Below are positions 10,970-24,018 of a DNA stretch of 64,000 nt, in pieces; within the stretch, counting starts at the first letter, position 1, and the number at the start of each line of letters is the position of its first letter. The notes beneath the pieces were generated by a model. The model had not been told where the DNA came from and did not search any database. It saw nothing but the letters and a program-made list of their open reading frames with translations. The translations under genes were made by a program, and so were the position numbers. The stretch is from Drechslerella dactyloides (Eukaryota; Ascomycota; Orbiliomycetes; Orbiliales; Orbiliaceae). The DNA is taken from NCBI GenBank assembly GCA_020064725.1, contig JAGTWJ010000007.1, positions 682,001 through 746,000 on the forward strand, read 5' to 3'.

Positions 10970-12445
10970 AGCTCTCTATTTCATGCGCGCGGTCAGGGTT
11001 GGATGGGCACCTGCTTGATTGGGGGTGAAAGCAGGGGCGCCTGCAGGGCGGGCTGCCACCAGCTCTCACATGTTGATGTAGATATCGTAATCTCGTCGGT
11101 TTATCTAGAGATGTTTTTATATATATGTATCCTGCCCGGGTTCACGTTCCATATCTTCTATAGTATCGATCGATAGAGCGCTATATTTGAATCGCCAACT
11201 ATAGCTGTTAGTGTTTTGATAGTGGCTTATGTTAATTTGGATGTTTTCCCGGTCCACTTATACCATCGAGCGACTGCCACCTTATTGCGCGCCTGAGTAA
11301 GGACCTGTAGTATGTAAGTATCTGTTATATCTTCCACCTTATATCCACATCTCCAATTCCAACGACGCCTTCATCGATGCATCTCTTCTCCACCTCTCAA
11401 TAACTCCAGCCCTTTCAACGGCTGCGATTAATCGATTGCGATCATCAGCACCCCTCATTCTCAAGCTACATCTCGTCCGCTCGAGCTTACGGGACAAGCC
11501 CATCACACCTACCGGCCTGCATCCACGAATGCGAGTGTCGACAACTAACTACACCGTATACTCCGGTTCTCCAAGTGATACCCAGACGTACCGGTACCCG
11601 ATATTATCCCTTCATATCATAGTGCATCGATCGCTATTCTGGGCCAATCTTGCTAACTTGGTCGATTGTGACAGTCATTCACAGGCCCTGTCTACTCAAG
11701 CTATCCAATTAGCTTGAATCCACCCACAGCTCACGCCATCTCACTGATATCATCATCATCAATCTATATCAGAGCTACACATAGAGCCTCAAAGCCAATG
11801 AAGCTTCACACAATCGTGGGTTCAGCATCCCGTGCAACGGCAACCTCATTCCGCAACTCAGCTATCCCCGTCCGCGTAACAGACATTCGCGTTACGCAGT
11901 CTGGCACATCATCTTCCCGATACGAATTCGACACGACGCCGGATCATGTCAGCCCACCAGATGAAACGTAACCCGGCTACACCGTTAGATAACGCAGGAT
12001 GGAAAGAACCCGGATTTACGTAAGGCGTGGTCTCGACGCCCGTCCGGGACCTCGTCCGATGGCCCCCTAGCTAGCTTTGAGCTTAGCCTTCCCCACAGCC
12101 CGAGCTCTGACTGGCTACCCACGGCACACGCCCGCACCGCGACTGGCAAGGCGCCTGGTCACCGCACCTCTGCGACCCTGGACGACTTATCGCGCTGGCA
12201 CCGCTGGCAATCGATTAGAAGCTGCGGTCTCGTAATATCGTTGGAAGAGTGCGTAAAGTCTCCGTCGTGAACGGGTCCTGCATCGGAGCTAGCTAACGTA
12301 ACGTCGACCGCTGGCTAAGCTATCTTGCTTGTCAGGGTCGGATATATTAGGTTGCACCCACCCGCAAACGCTATATCCAAGCTCACCTGCCCGCACACGA
12401 GACCATCCCCACTCGCCTCTTCCGCTTCCATTGACCCCTCCAGCC
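10970..12445. other. Intergenic region, HIS6 to GABA transaminase
   Basis: About 1.5 kb with no recognised gene. Open frames at 11436-11971 are Ser/Thr/His-rich without motifs and look like chance. The last part is the pyrimidine-rich leader of the transaminase gene. Confidence 0.6.
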
Positions 12446-14359
12446 ATGTTCTCGACCCTCCGCGGCTCCTCGCGAGCCTTCTCTCGCGTCTCCGTTCGTC
12501 GGACCGTCGAAATCCAACAGCGGCGCGCTATCCACAACACACTGCGCTGCCCCGCCGCCGCCAATATCGCCGTCGACTCGGTGTCCTCGCAGGAGCCGTT
12601 CTTCCCCGATGAGCCCACGCGGCCGAAAGTCAAGACCGAGATCCCCGGTCCCAGGTCGCAGGTTGCGATCAGGGAGCTGGACGAGGTGTTCGACACCCGC
12701 AGTTTGAACATGATCTGTGACTACTCCAAGAGCGTTGGCAATTAGTACGCACGAGCCCATGCAGCAGTCTCCCCAATTTCATCACGACGTCGTGCATATG
12801 CATATATGCGTGTATCATCATATTAACGGGTATACAGCATCTCGGACAACGATCAGAACCTCCTCCTCGACGTCTACGCCCAGATCGCCTCCATCCCACT
12901 CGGGTACTGCAACCCCGCTCTGATAAAGACTGCGAGCTCGCAGGAGATGGTCAGCGCCCTGGTCAATCGCCCCGCACTGGGCAACTTCCCCCCGGCATCG
13001 TGGGAGCAGACTCTCAAAGCCGGCATCCTCCGCGTTGCCCCGAACGGCCTCAACCAGGTCTTCACCGGCATGTCCGGCTCCGACGCCAACGAGTGCGCCT
13101 ACAAAGCCGCCTTCATGTTCCACCGCCGCCGCGAGCGCGGTGAAGGCGCCCCGTTCACCGAGGAGGAGCTGAACACGGCGATGAACAACCAGAAGCCCGG
13201 CAGCCCGGATCTGGCCATCATGTCCTTCCGCAAGGGCTTCCACGGGCGTCTGTTCGGCTCGCTATCCACGACGCGGTCGAAGCCCATTCACAAGATCGAT
13301 ATTCCCAGCTTCAACTGGCCGCAGGCGCGCTTCCCGCAGCTCAAGTATCCGCTGGAGGAGTTCGCGGCCGAGAACGAGAAGGAGGAGCGCGAATGTCTGG
13401 CTGAGGTGGAGGAAATCATCAAGACGTGGCATTGTCCCGTTTCCGCGGTCGTTATCGAGCCGATACAGAGCGAGGGCGGCGATTTCCACGCCAGCCCCAC
13501 GTTCTTCCAGGGACTGAGAGACATCACGTTGAAGAACAACGTGCTGTTGATCGTGGACGAAGTGCAAACCGGTTAGTATCCGACTCACCTGTCAGAATAC
13601 TCCGCTGTGAATCTGCTTGGGCATTCACTAATGTGATTGAAGGCGTCGGTGCCACTGGAAAGTTCTGGGCGCACATGCACTGGAACCTCACCACTCCACC
13701 GGATATCGTCACCTTCTCTAAAAAGGCACAGACTGCCGGCTATTACTTTGGCAACCCCCTCCTGCGGCCAAACATGCCCTACCGACAGTTCAACACGTAC
13801 GTCTACCCGTTCTGTTTTAGAATTAGCACTATCAGGTAGTCTCAATCATCGAACGGAGCCAAGCTAACTTGACACAGATGGATGGGCGATCCCGCTCGCG
13901 TTCTCCTCTTCAACACCATAATCGACGAAGTCGAGCGCTTGAACCTCGTCGAGCACACCGCAGATACGGGCGCCTACCTGTACAGTGGCCTGGAGCAGCT
14001 ATCGCAAAAGTATCCCGGCGAGATCCAGAACCTTCGCGGCAAGAACACAGGGTTGGTGCCACTCGTCAGAACTGTAGATGTGATAGTAGGGAAGTCAGGC
14101 TAACCACAGAGGCTGCAGCACATTTATCGCATGGGACTCGCCGCAGCGAGATGCGTTCCTGAAGAAGATGAAGACTGTCGGTGTCAATATCGGCGGATGT
14201 GGAGAGTCGGCGGTCAGGTTACGCCCTATGCTAGTGTTCCAGAGGCACCACGGTAAGTTGACTCACGCATTATCGTTCCGTGAATGCACGCTAATGACAT
14301 AACACGTATTCGTAGCGGATATACTGCTGGAGTCGATTGAGAAGGTCCTGAAAGCGTAA
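12446..14359 (+). CDS. gatA: 4-aminobutyrate aminotransferase, mitochondrial
   Basis: Six exons (12446-12744, 12838-13571, 13643-13796, 13878-14051, 14110-14252, 14316-14359) give 515 residues. It is a class III PLP aminotransferase that converts GABA and 2-oxoglutarate to succinate semialdehyde and glutamate in the GABA shunt (yeast UGA1, Aspergillus gatA). The Arg/Ser-rich, acid-free N-terminus suggests mitochondrial import. LLIVDEVQTG carries the PLP-ring Asp, and DIVTFSK supplies the Schiff-base lysine (about residue 371). FTGMSGSDANE and IEPIQSEGG are cofactor and substrate loops. The exon 4/5 junction is the least certain: I used GTTGGT at 14052 and ACAG ending at 14109, which yields a good ...TFIAWD continuation. 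The start is the first ATG before the basic presequence. Confidence 0.95.
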
Positions 14360-14756
14360 TAGGGAGATAGTAGCGGCTTCGGTGACGAGTAGTGGTGTTG
14401 GTGATAACATGATCCGATAAGGAAGTGCTACGGCGATCGAATGTATTCTTACTTGCGATTACAGCGATAAAAGCGAGGTTGATAATGCTATGAAATTACC
14501 ACCATTCCTCGATTGTAGATACCAGATCATATCATTCTGGCATGTCTGGAGCGCGCATACCACGATATCAGAATGCGTGTTGGAAATGTTGGAGCTGTAA
14601 TGAAGCGAATTCGCACAAGGCTGAGCTTTTTCAACTTCACATGCAACAATATTGCAACGTCCGGATCCACATCACGGCATACTGATAAGATACTGATGAT
14701 CGATAACGGCTAACGTCCGCAGCGCATACATACGCTACCCTGGAGATGCGAGCGGG
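14360..14756. other. Intergenic spacer before RIT1
   Basis: A 397-bp spacer that should hold the 3' end of the transaminase gene and the promoter of RIT1. Nothing else was recognised. Confidence 0.6.
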
Positions 14757-16444
14757 ATGTCGTTCTTCCGCCGACCAACCGACGAGTCTTCCGAGGACGA
14801 AAGCGATGACGCCTTGAGCGTTTATTCTGACAGCGACGACGACGACGTCAGCAACGATGCATCGGCGTCGGCGCATCTCAATGTATCCGCAGATACACTA
14901 GCTGACGAAGCCGAAGAGTCCTCAGAAGACGCACCCGACCTCTTCCATCCGCCATCAATCAACGCTATCGCCAACAACATCCGCAAGTCCGACAGACTCT
15001 CCATCTCCAACCGCCTGCACTCTATCCACGCCGACTCGCAGTTCGTGCAGTCCGTCGCCGACGCGCTCGACCTGCCCCTCGTCGCGAACGAGCGCTGCGG
15101 CAGCTGGTACGTCCCGTCGGACCGCAAGGCCGGGTCATGCTACTTCAAGAGCACTGATGGCCATTTCGGATGCTGGAGCTTCAGCTTGCGGCGGCTGAAT
15201 CTTGGATTACTGGAGCTCATCGGGCGGCGCGGGGGTTGTATCATCGTCGACAGCACGCGGCGGGGCAAGTCGCTGCCGGACGCGCTGAGCAAGACTGTGC
15301 CGATATGGTGCGCCGTCTTGAACGCGGTCCTGTTCCCCGAACAGCGGAGCGTAGCCGTCGAGGTTCCCGGCAACGCGGTGTCGGACTCTGAGAAGACACA
15401 GATCTCAGCGCTGCTCGACGGCTACGTGCGCCAGCTGCGGGAGATGAAGCTCGATGTTACAAGACTAGCAAGCGAACTCGGCCGGCCGATGAAGCCCGTG
15501 TGGGTTACGAGAGACACCGACGTTGAAGAGGTAGAGTACACTGGCGAGGACTTCCACCCAGTGTATCTACTATCCGCATCGAGATATCTGCGCGAGGAGC
15601 TGCAGCCGCGGGGTGCTTCTGATTATGGACACGGCTTCGTCTACATACAGGGCGCGGGGGACGACCACGAGGGATGGGCGAGGGGTCTGCTGCCAGCAAT
15701 GTACTGGAGTCACCGCGAGCTGCTGCTGCAGACTCCAGAAGCAGAGCTCCCGGACGTCATCGACGGTATCGTCAAGATGCATGCGAGCGCGCGAGATATC
15801 AATGGCGGGTCACAGACATGCGGGGCTCTCTCAATCCTCAGCAAAGCCGATGGAAAGCTCGCTATATGCGATCTGGAAACCTATGACGCCCTGACGGATA
15901 TCGCCGGAGCGGTGCTCTGCGTCGACGACAATAGTTCAAACTCTCCAGACGTTCCACCGACGGCGCCACCAGTGTATCGCACCGCCATCTCGCCGAGTAA
16001 AGCAGGCAGCAAGCTTCTCCGCACAAAGCTCCCCGAAATCGCAGCGTTCGCAGAAAAGATACTCGCATCGCACTCGCCGCATCCCCTCGTCATAGCATGT
16101 CAGAGCGGCAACGACGTTTCAGTCGGCATCGCCCTAGCGCTATCCTGCCGGCTGTTTGATGATCAAGGTTCGTAACATCGAAGCTGCACCGCCTCCATAA
16201 ATCCACCATCTATACCTACGATCCTATCGTCTGAAAGATCTGTTGAACAAAGGCTAAAGGCTGTAACGACGCAGGGCGTCTCGACCTCACACGACCACGA
16301 AACGGAAACCTGCGAATCGATAAACTCCTCGTCCGGCAGCGACTAGGCTGGATTCTCAGCGACAGGACGCACGCTAACCCATCGAGGGCGACATTGCAAG
16401 CCGTCAATCTGTTCCTGATGGGGTGGGACGCACAGGCAGTCTGA
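14757..16444 (+). CDS. RIT1: Initiator tRNA 2'-O-ribosyl phosphate transferase
   Basis: Two exons (14757-16167 and 16275-16444) give 526 residues. Rit1 adds a 2'-O-ribosyl phosphate to A64 of initiator tRNA-Met, keeping it out of elongation. After an acidic Ser-rich N-terminus (residues 1-60) come the family signatures: SISNRLHSIHADSQFV, VANERCGSWYV and YFKSTDGH near residues 81-137, then CIIVDSTRRGKSLPDALSKTVPIWC around 161-185. The C-terminal exon gives RQRLGWIL followed by NPSRATLQAVNLFLMGW, the usual family ending, which supports the 107-bp intron despite a plain GTTCGT donor. Without that exon the frame would stop just after the donor. It follows the GABA transaminase on the same strand but is functionally unrelated. 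Confidence 0.93.
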
Positions 16445-17268
16445 TGGAGTTCGGATATCTCCATGGAACAGGCTAATCTTCAACTCGTCTGGGGCGGATG
16501 ACATGCATACGTACATACATCTCTTACCCATCGGTTACTCAGATACGAACGGTATAACTGGCTGTCAGATTTTTACCGGTTAGCGACCGAGCGCAAGCAT
16601 ATGCATATAGCTCTAACGAGTGGACGCGTGTATGACATGCGCATGCTATTCAATAGGTGGACAGCTATATCTAGCAGGTGCGCAGATACGTGGTGGTAAG
16701 GCTGTTTTCAACTTCTATCTATAAACCCCAAACAACCCATCATGAAACCGACCTGAAGCCCGCTGCCAGAACCCGAGCACAGGGCTGAAATAGCTTAGCT
16801 CATCGCATCGACATCGGTGGTCAATGCCCTCTCGACCTCGGCGGAATCGACAGCTGACGGAATCCGTACGCGCATAATTCACAGACACGACTACCGCACT
16901 GGGACTCGTGAGCCCGGCGCCGAACAAAAGGGGAACAAGCGTAGATGTGAAAACCCCCGAAGAGGACACCTGAGACACGGCATTGACGATATTCTTCACC
17001 GTTTCACCGACCCAGTTGGTGTTTCATGAAGGCTGGGAAGACGACCTGCCAGGTTCGTCGACCCTGCTGATACAGTTTACAAATTGGATAACTGGTAAAC
17101 TATGTCCGGGACGGAGGAACCTTTTGCGTACAAGTTGATTTGGCATACATATCGGATTGCATAATCCCCGAGCGAGACAGCTGGAGAGAATTGAGAAGGA
17201 AGGAAAGAAGGCCGGGCCACTCTGAAGCCGAGTTTCACGATGGGCCAGGGCCAGGGTGGCGGGCGGGC

Positions 17269-17293
17269 GATGCATGTATGCATGTATGCATGC
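17269..17293. repeat. ATGCATGT-type octamer repeat
   Basis: About three near-perfect units of GCATGTAT. Simple repeat in unassigned sequence. Confidence 0.8.
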
Positions 17294-20200
17294 AATAGCA
17301 CTATCTGAAAGGCAAGCGAGGTGCTGTTACAGATATATCATGGTGATTCAACGGGCGGGCTATTGGCTAGCCAGTCCGGTCTTATATCGCATTGGCTGCA
17401 TCGCGATAGTTTAAGCTGCGGAATATTGTGTATCTGCCTTGCGAGGCCTCGAGAGGGAAGGTGGAGAATCCACACCCACACATACGACGAATTCCTCATC
17501 GGCAGTTCAACGTATTCCGGCTGGATCTAAGCAGGCGAGGCGGCAATACACTTGAAACTGGCAGCGCTCGCCTAACTTTTGAAGCAACTGTATCGAAAGA
17601 AGGAGGAGCAGAGTTGACGAGTTCATATTCACGTTTCCCAGCACACAATCATGCTCACCTACCGGAGAACGCAGCGTACCTTCTCCGCCATTGGTCGGAG
17701 TTTAGCAGAGGCTGCATCTCGAGAACCGGGTACACACGACGAGCAGGTGGCATGCCTGTCATGTGAGTGGCGGGACCGAATTGAATCCCGTCGGGCAGGC
17801 CGATTTGCGGAGGTGTGGCGGTTGCTCAGAGACGAACGAACGAACGAACGAGTGGATGTGGTCGTTAAGCGCCTGTATTGGCTGGCGACCGCCGTCGCCT
17901 TTACAGCGGTGTCCGTGGCACACATATGCACATACCGTCGACCTGATTATCCAATCAGTCGGGTATACAACCTACAGGTTTACCTACGTTGATTACGTAC
18001 TATTTGACCATTGTACTCGTATACGGCCAACCGTTAGGGCAATTGTTAGGTTGGAACCGTGTTTGTCGGTGGCAGGCCAGACCGCTAGTTGGGGGTGCGG
18101 CCGGGTTGCAGGGTAATATAATCGAAACAGCGCGCCTATCTAGGTTGACAACGGCCGGCCGGTTCCTGATATGAAATTAGATTATCGTGTTCGTCGTCCG
18201 CTCGTTAGCTTCGTTATAGTTGTCACGTTCTATAGGCGGGTTGCTTGCAGAGGTAACGAGTTCCTCTGGCTGTGCTGACGGACATGGCCTGGCAACCAGG
18301 TCTCGACTGAGTGAGTGGGCTTGGAGATTCTTTTCACCCGCGGGATTGATGAAAAATGCGGAGTAGGATATATTACGGAGTGGTAGGCTCCGATTGACGG
18401 GAGCGCTCGAGCGCGAGCGAGCGAGGCCGTTGCGTTTCGAAGTGAAGAAACAAAATGTATCTGATACGCGGTGCGTTTGGAGAAAGTACCGGCTGGTGAT
18501 ATATCACGGAAGAAATACAAAGTGTTCCAGTCTAGACACTGCTCGATGGCGTGGCGTTAGGGTAAGTACAGTCTGTTTGCAGCCGGTGCGTCTTCCGGAC
18601 CAAACCGGCGGTACCGAATCGAATCGAATGGTGGCGATGTCGTATTCGATATCTGCTGGCTGTCGCGGATTGATTGTTGTAGATTGATTGTAGATTGATT
18701 GCTGCATCTACAACACCAAAGGACTTGGTAGTATACGCCAGCCAGTGCCTGTGCGACAGCGGCGTGCATAGACGACAAAGGCTTGGGCGGCGTCTGTCGA
18801 CGGCGCCAAGGATGCTGGCCGTTTCAGTTTCATCTTCGCGGTAGACACTCTCAACCGTCATGTGGTGTAGACTGTGGCTGTAGATATAATACATCAAACA
18901 ATGCATGCAATATTAGATATTAATACGCTAGACAGAGCTAACGGACACCGTCTGCTGCTATGTTATTCTCGAGGGAAGACATCGAGATAGAATCCAACAC
19001 TAGGAAATATACGGCAACGGTGCTGGCTGGCGACGGGATATCTGAAACGGCTCGTTTGCAGGGGCAGGGCGGAGCGCTTGTTACAGACAGTCGCTGGCCG
19101 AACTTGCGACATACCGGTATACCAGTAAACTTGATATCATATGTCTCGTCGGACATCGAGCATGTATGCCTATAGTATAAGTCGACGTCACCACCAGACG
19201 AGGCTGAGGACCCCCGCCACAAGGAGCGCGCGAGCGCTCGACGGTGAAAGTTTTGTTGAACCTGGCCCGGCCATCTCGAAAGTTTGTGTTTGTTAATTAC
19301 AACTTAACAAGGCAAACGGGACAAGTTGTAGCACGTGGGCGGATAGAAATGAAGAAATTCGATTGTCACTGTACGGAAAAGGGGGCGACCTCAATTTTAA
19401 AAAACTTTAAAATTCAAAAGTTATTGTAAGCCGTTACGTTATATAATTGTGTGTAATACGACGTCGCAACGTAAGATCTGGCGATGAATCGATATTACGG
19501 CGTGCGCAAATGAATGGTCAGCTTGCATGAATATGCGCATTCGGATCGATATTTCATCTCGGGCTGCACAGGGCGATGTGGCGCAGAAGGTGGACGTGGG
19601 ATGTCTTATCGAGGTAACTATCGGCCACTTTTGCCGACCTTTGAACAGGAAATTCCTAGCTGGTTTGTACGCCATGTTTATTCGTGTAACTTTCCTGAAC
19701 ATTTTGGTGTGCAGCCACAACACGCATTTCTTCTCTGCATGCACAAGTATGCCAGTATATACGTGTATTATGTACGCAGGGTCTTGAAATTACAGGCTTT
19801 CATATGATATATGTTATAATGTTATGTGAGACCTTGTTCGCAAAATTTTCAGCGCCGCCTTGCAATATATGGGGGTCTTGGGTAAGCCATGGGGTTCGCC
19901 GATTTTATTACAAGCTTGCGAACGCTGAGCACAACCCATTAAACGACAAATTGAGGAAGCTGAAGCTTAGTATATGCATATATGCAGAGTATCCTCACAG
20001 CTGGTTTCAGTCGTGATCGGTGTACAAATAAGCGTGGGTAAGCTCATACACCCACGTGCGTGTAATTTAAATTTCCCAACCGACTAGTCTACATCCGGGA
20101 GGAGGATATCGCGCGGAGGGAGCAATGGTCGGCATATCGAGGCGAGAGTCCACACTCCTGCGGGTGTAATGGCGAGCTGTAGCAGCTCGTTCGGCGCGGT

Positions 20201-23200
20201 CAAGGCATCAGGAACATGGCTGAGGCATGTATCATATCAATCGCGATCGATCGACCGTTAACCCATGAATCAAATTCAACGAGAAAACGGAAACATGAAC
20301 GACAATTTACGCATGCTGTCCGGTGGGAGCTATGAATAGCATCCACCACACAAATACAGTTGCCGAACTGATTCACCGGTACCGATATTCATGGTGCAGA
20401 CGGATGGATATTGTTTCGAAGGTAGCGAAGGCAGCCCGCTCGACCGTGGGAGCTGAAGGTATTCTCGTAGCTTCCGACGATGCGGCTGTGGGAAGATCGC
20501 ATTTTACTCAAGCTTCGGCTGTCGCAGATACCGACTGCCACTTTGCAGCTTCCAGATTGATATCGCAGACGCCAGCACGGCTGATTCGCTGGGAGTATTT
20601 GGCGTGCGTAGCATGCCTGCAGTCGGAACTGTGCGTGCATGGCGCATGCACCTTCGCTTTAGTAATTCATTATATCACACTGTAATATCTCGGCAGACGG
20701 ACAGGATACTCAAGCAGACGGCGAACAAGCTCGGAATGTGATCAAGAAAATATGATCAGGATGGAAGCATGGGTGTGCGAACCATGCATGCAACGTGCCC
20801 ATCCATTTGCCTCTGATTAAGGTCAAATTTTCGGCATTGCATTCTTGAAGTTGGAAATAGACATCGTATGAACATCGTACGGTTTCTTACTTAATCAATA
20901 TATCAGTACGATATTGTGATGCATGGATCTTCTCGTTATCGGTAGCTGGCGTTTTCCCAGCCGAAGGAAGCGGGAAAGGAAGGCCCTTGTGGTGATTGAT
21001 TGCTCAGGGTAGACAATCACCCGCTCTCGGGATCGATAGCAATACCCTTGGAAATGAACAATAGGTAGTGTGCACTTCTAGCTGTGCCGTTTGGTTGCAT
21101 CGAAGCCAATTTGCGCGCACGTGTGTATGCTTCTAGCCATGCCGTGGTCTGCACCCGGCAGCTGCATGCGAATACCACCAAGTTGATATCATCAATCAAT
21201 CGATGGAAGGTGAAGGATTAGCTAGACTTGACTTCAGCCTCTATCTGTGACGAGCGATGGCTGTTTCAAATATGTGGAGACGGTGGAGGCAATGATGCTA
21301 TCTCGTGCATGCGACAGCATCGCGCGATTATGCTTGCTTTCCAGCATGCTTGACAGTGCGCTCATCGCATGCATGCTTCTATCCTCTTCGCTGCATCGAA
21401 CCGACTCACTCGTCTGTGCCGTCCGTGCATCGGTCGGTCGCTGCTGCAGGTGCTTCTGTTTTTAGCCGGTTCCTGCAGAGGATAGGCACGTGGGCCTGGC
21501 AATCACGTCTGCTTGTTTGTCGAGCGGGTCCCCCGTCATGCATGACACAGACACAGACAGTTATCTGGAAGTGCCGTTCGGTCGGTCGGGCAGTCGTTCG
21601 ATTCGTCGTTCTCAGTGTCATGGCGAGTGGAGCTGGGAGGGCTGAAACAAGGTGTGGGGTCGACTCAAAGCTTATGGCCATGTGCATGCGTGTGTCGGCA
21701 GACGCATGTCTGGGCACAGACATGTGTAGATGTGGATGGCTCGATGCAGTGTGCGATGCGTGCGAGGCCCACTGACAATGACATTGACAGTAACAGAGAG
21801 AACGGTGTGGTTCTTTTGATATGGAGGCGTACTCGACTTTTCTACTTGGAGTCGTAATTTGCGACCTGTAGAGACGCCACAACTTAAATGGGGGTTCGAG
21901 TGCGAGCTGGTTGGGGCGGTGCATTCTACACGAGATAGCGAACGCGTATGAAATATTATCGGCAGTCCATAAGTCCTGAGGATATTTAGATATAAACATG
22001 ATTAATAGTATTAGTAATATGTTTCTGAATTTTATAGTGGATACGGCGACGTGTGATATTGCACAGTTCGTTAAGATCGTCTTAGGCCTAGTATAGCAGA
22101 CCTGTTTCGTTTCAATCCAGTAGTTTCAAAGAAGATCGCGATCAGGATCCGATATAGCCCGTCTCTGCGCTGGGTTCAGGGCAGTGCAGCAGACAGACAG
22201 ACAGACGCACACGGATAAGCGTGGTCGGCGAGGACGGATTCGATTCGACCAGCTGCATGCACAGCACTCCGAAAACTCTTCATATGACCATTGATATCAT
22301 ATATTATTATTCAGCTGCAAGTTTTGGCGAACGCCGTCAAGATGCCTGCAGCGGATCATCTAGATCTGGGCGATTCTGTATCGGCTGATATCACATTGAT
22401 TTGAACCGGGCCCACTTCAGATCTTGTACTTGAGAGGGTAATGAAAATCAGGGCAATTGACAGTCCGAACGTAGAAAAGTCCGAGGTAAATCATAGCAGG
22501 CAGAATTATGCCGTCAGAAACATACAAAGTCTACTGTACATGTAGCAAGCATCTTGATATCTCGTTACTCTCTATACACGTTACAGCTTTTTTGAGATGC
22601 CGTGCAGGAGCCTGCCAGGCCGGCAATTAGCTAACTGTATCGAGGCCTTGCATGACGGGTGGCCTGCCTTCTGATCTGGCCGGCGGGCCAGTGCAAGCGA
22701 GTTTCTGTTGAAGTTGCCCTCTTCCTTCCATGGCGTGAGAGCTCCGCAGCGGCTCAGGTTAAACATGGTAGCGCTACAGCGTTGGACTACAACTGCTAGT
22801 CTCGGAGCGCTGAGAGAGACGTTAATTGCCAGTTAGGTTAGCTGATTCCTGCGTCTAACAAAACAGTCGCTGGGCTGTTCTAATTCTGTGCATGGTAGCC
22901 GGCGCCGACGGCGCTCATATTTCAGGTTTAACCTCATCTGCACACCTGCCGTGCGATTGGGAAAAGTATTCAAGCGTGTTTCTATTTTCTGTTACGTGCG
23001 TTCGAATACATACTTATATAATACTAGTGCTGGCGGCATCATATGGCATGCATCGGTCAATTGCGGACGTTGATTGGAGCCATGGAGTGCGAGGGCGGCA
23101 TTGACGCAGCTGGGACGTGGGTTGTGGAAATTAATTACCTTTCAGAACGGCGCTTTGCATGAGGAGAATTTGGATGACAAGCACGCTGACGACATTGCGG

Positions 23201-23492
23201 CGTGAATTGGATGCAACTTGGGGTTAACATTGTACGATATTGACGTTTATAATAGTTGGTAGCAAGACGCGATCAATTCGGTTGTAGGTAGTAGAACACG
23301 TATCAGTCATTGGTCGAAGTTGTATTTATATTACCTGCGAGCTCTCGATTTGGCCATCTAATATAAATGTCAACATTGGTACCGGGACGTTGTTATAAGT
23401 TATATCCGTGGACTAGACCAACTGGCGATAAAGTTGCGCCATGTTTGTTGTAAAGAGAACAACTGCAATATAGACATATTATATATGTGACT

Positions 23493-23515
23493 CGGTCGGC
23501 CGGTCGGCCGGTCGG
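23493..23515. repeat. CGGTCGGC octamer repeat
   Basis: Nearly three perfect units in a row. GC-rich simple repeat inside an otherwise mixed-composition region. Confidence 0.85.
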
Positions 23516-23997
23516 GATCGAATGCGGGAGCCTGTTGGATACACCGTTTGTACAGACTGAAATTTTAGGCTCTTGGATGCGCCGTGGAAGGCCATGGGAG
23601 ATACCATGCAAGGTGCCATATTTGTCGGCCGGCGCTTTATACTTTAGCGCTATCAGGGCGCATGTCAACTGGTGACTGCCGCTCACCTTGCACAGTACCA
23701 ACGGGGGCGGACAGTATATACGGACGGTGCTTGGTTGCCCGGAGCGCTCCTGCAGTTCACAAGTTTGTGACCGGCTGTATGTATGTCCTGTTGAGTTGAC
23801 GGCATGTCATCTTCTCCGCAGTACGTACGTAACGGAATTGAACGGTCAATATTCGGAAGCTGAATATAGCATGCACCTGATTGATCTCAGTGGCGGGCCC
23901 CGCTGGATGACGGAGCCATTCGACATTGTGCATTTGCCAGTTTCGAGGTTTAGACCTGTCACAGAGGTCCGTTGTTTCCTTTTTCTCAACGAGCGCG

Positions 23998-24018
23998 TGT
24001 TTCAGCGGACCTGAAACA
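23998..24018. promoter_or_regulatory. Inverted pair of TGAAACA (pheromone-response-like) motifs
   Basis: TGTTTCAG at 23998-24005 and CTGAAACA at 24011-24018 form a perfect 8-bp inverted repeat around a 5-base spacer. TGAAACA is the established binding heptamer of yeast Ste12. The pair lies about 6.1 kb upstream of this window's STE12 start, so autoregulation is only an idea. Single heptamers also occur near 21.26, 21.64, 25.17 and 29.17 kb, only about twice the number expected by chance. Confidence 0.3.

Noticed and set aside
20173..20189. CGAGCTG-TAG-CAGCTCG hairpin
   Set aside because: A 7-bp stem with a 3-base loop is expected several times in 64 kb, and it carries no shared motif.
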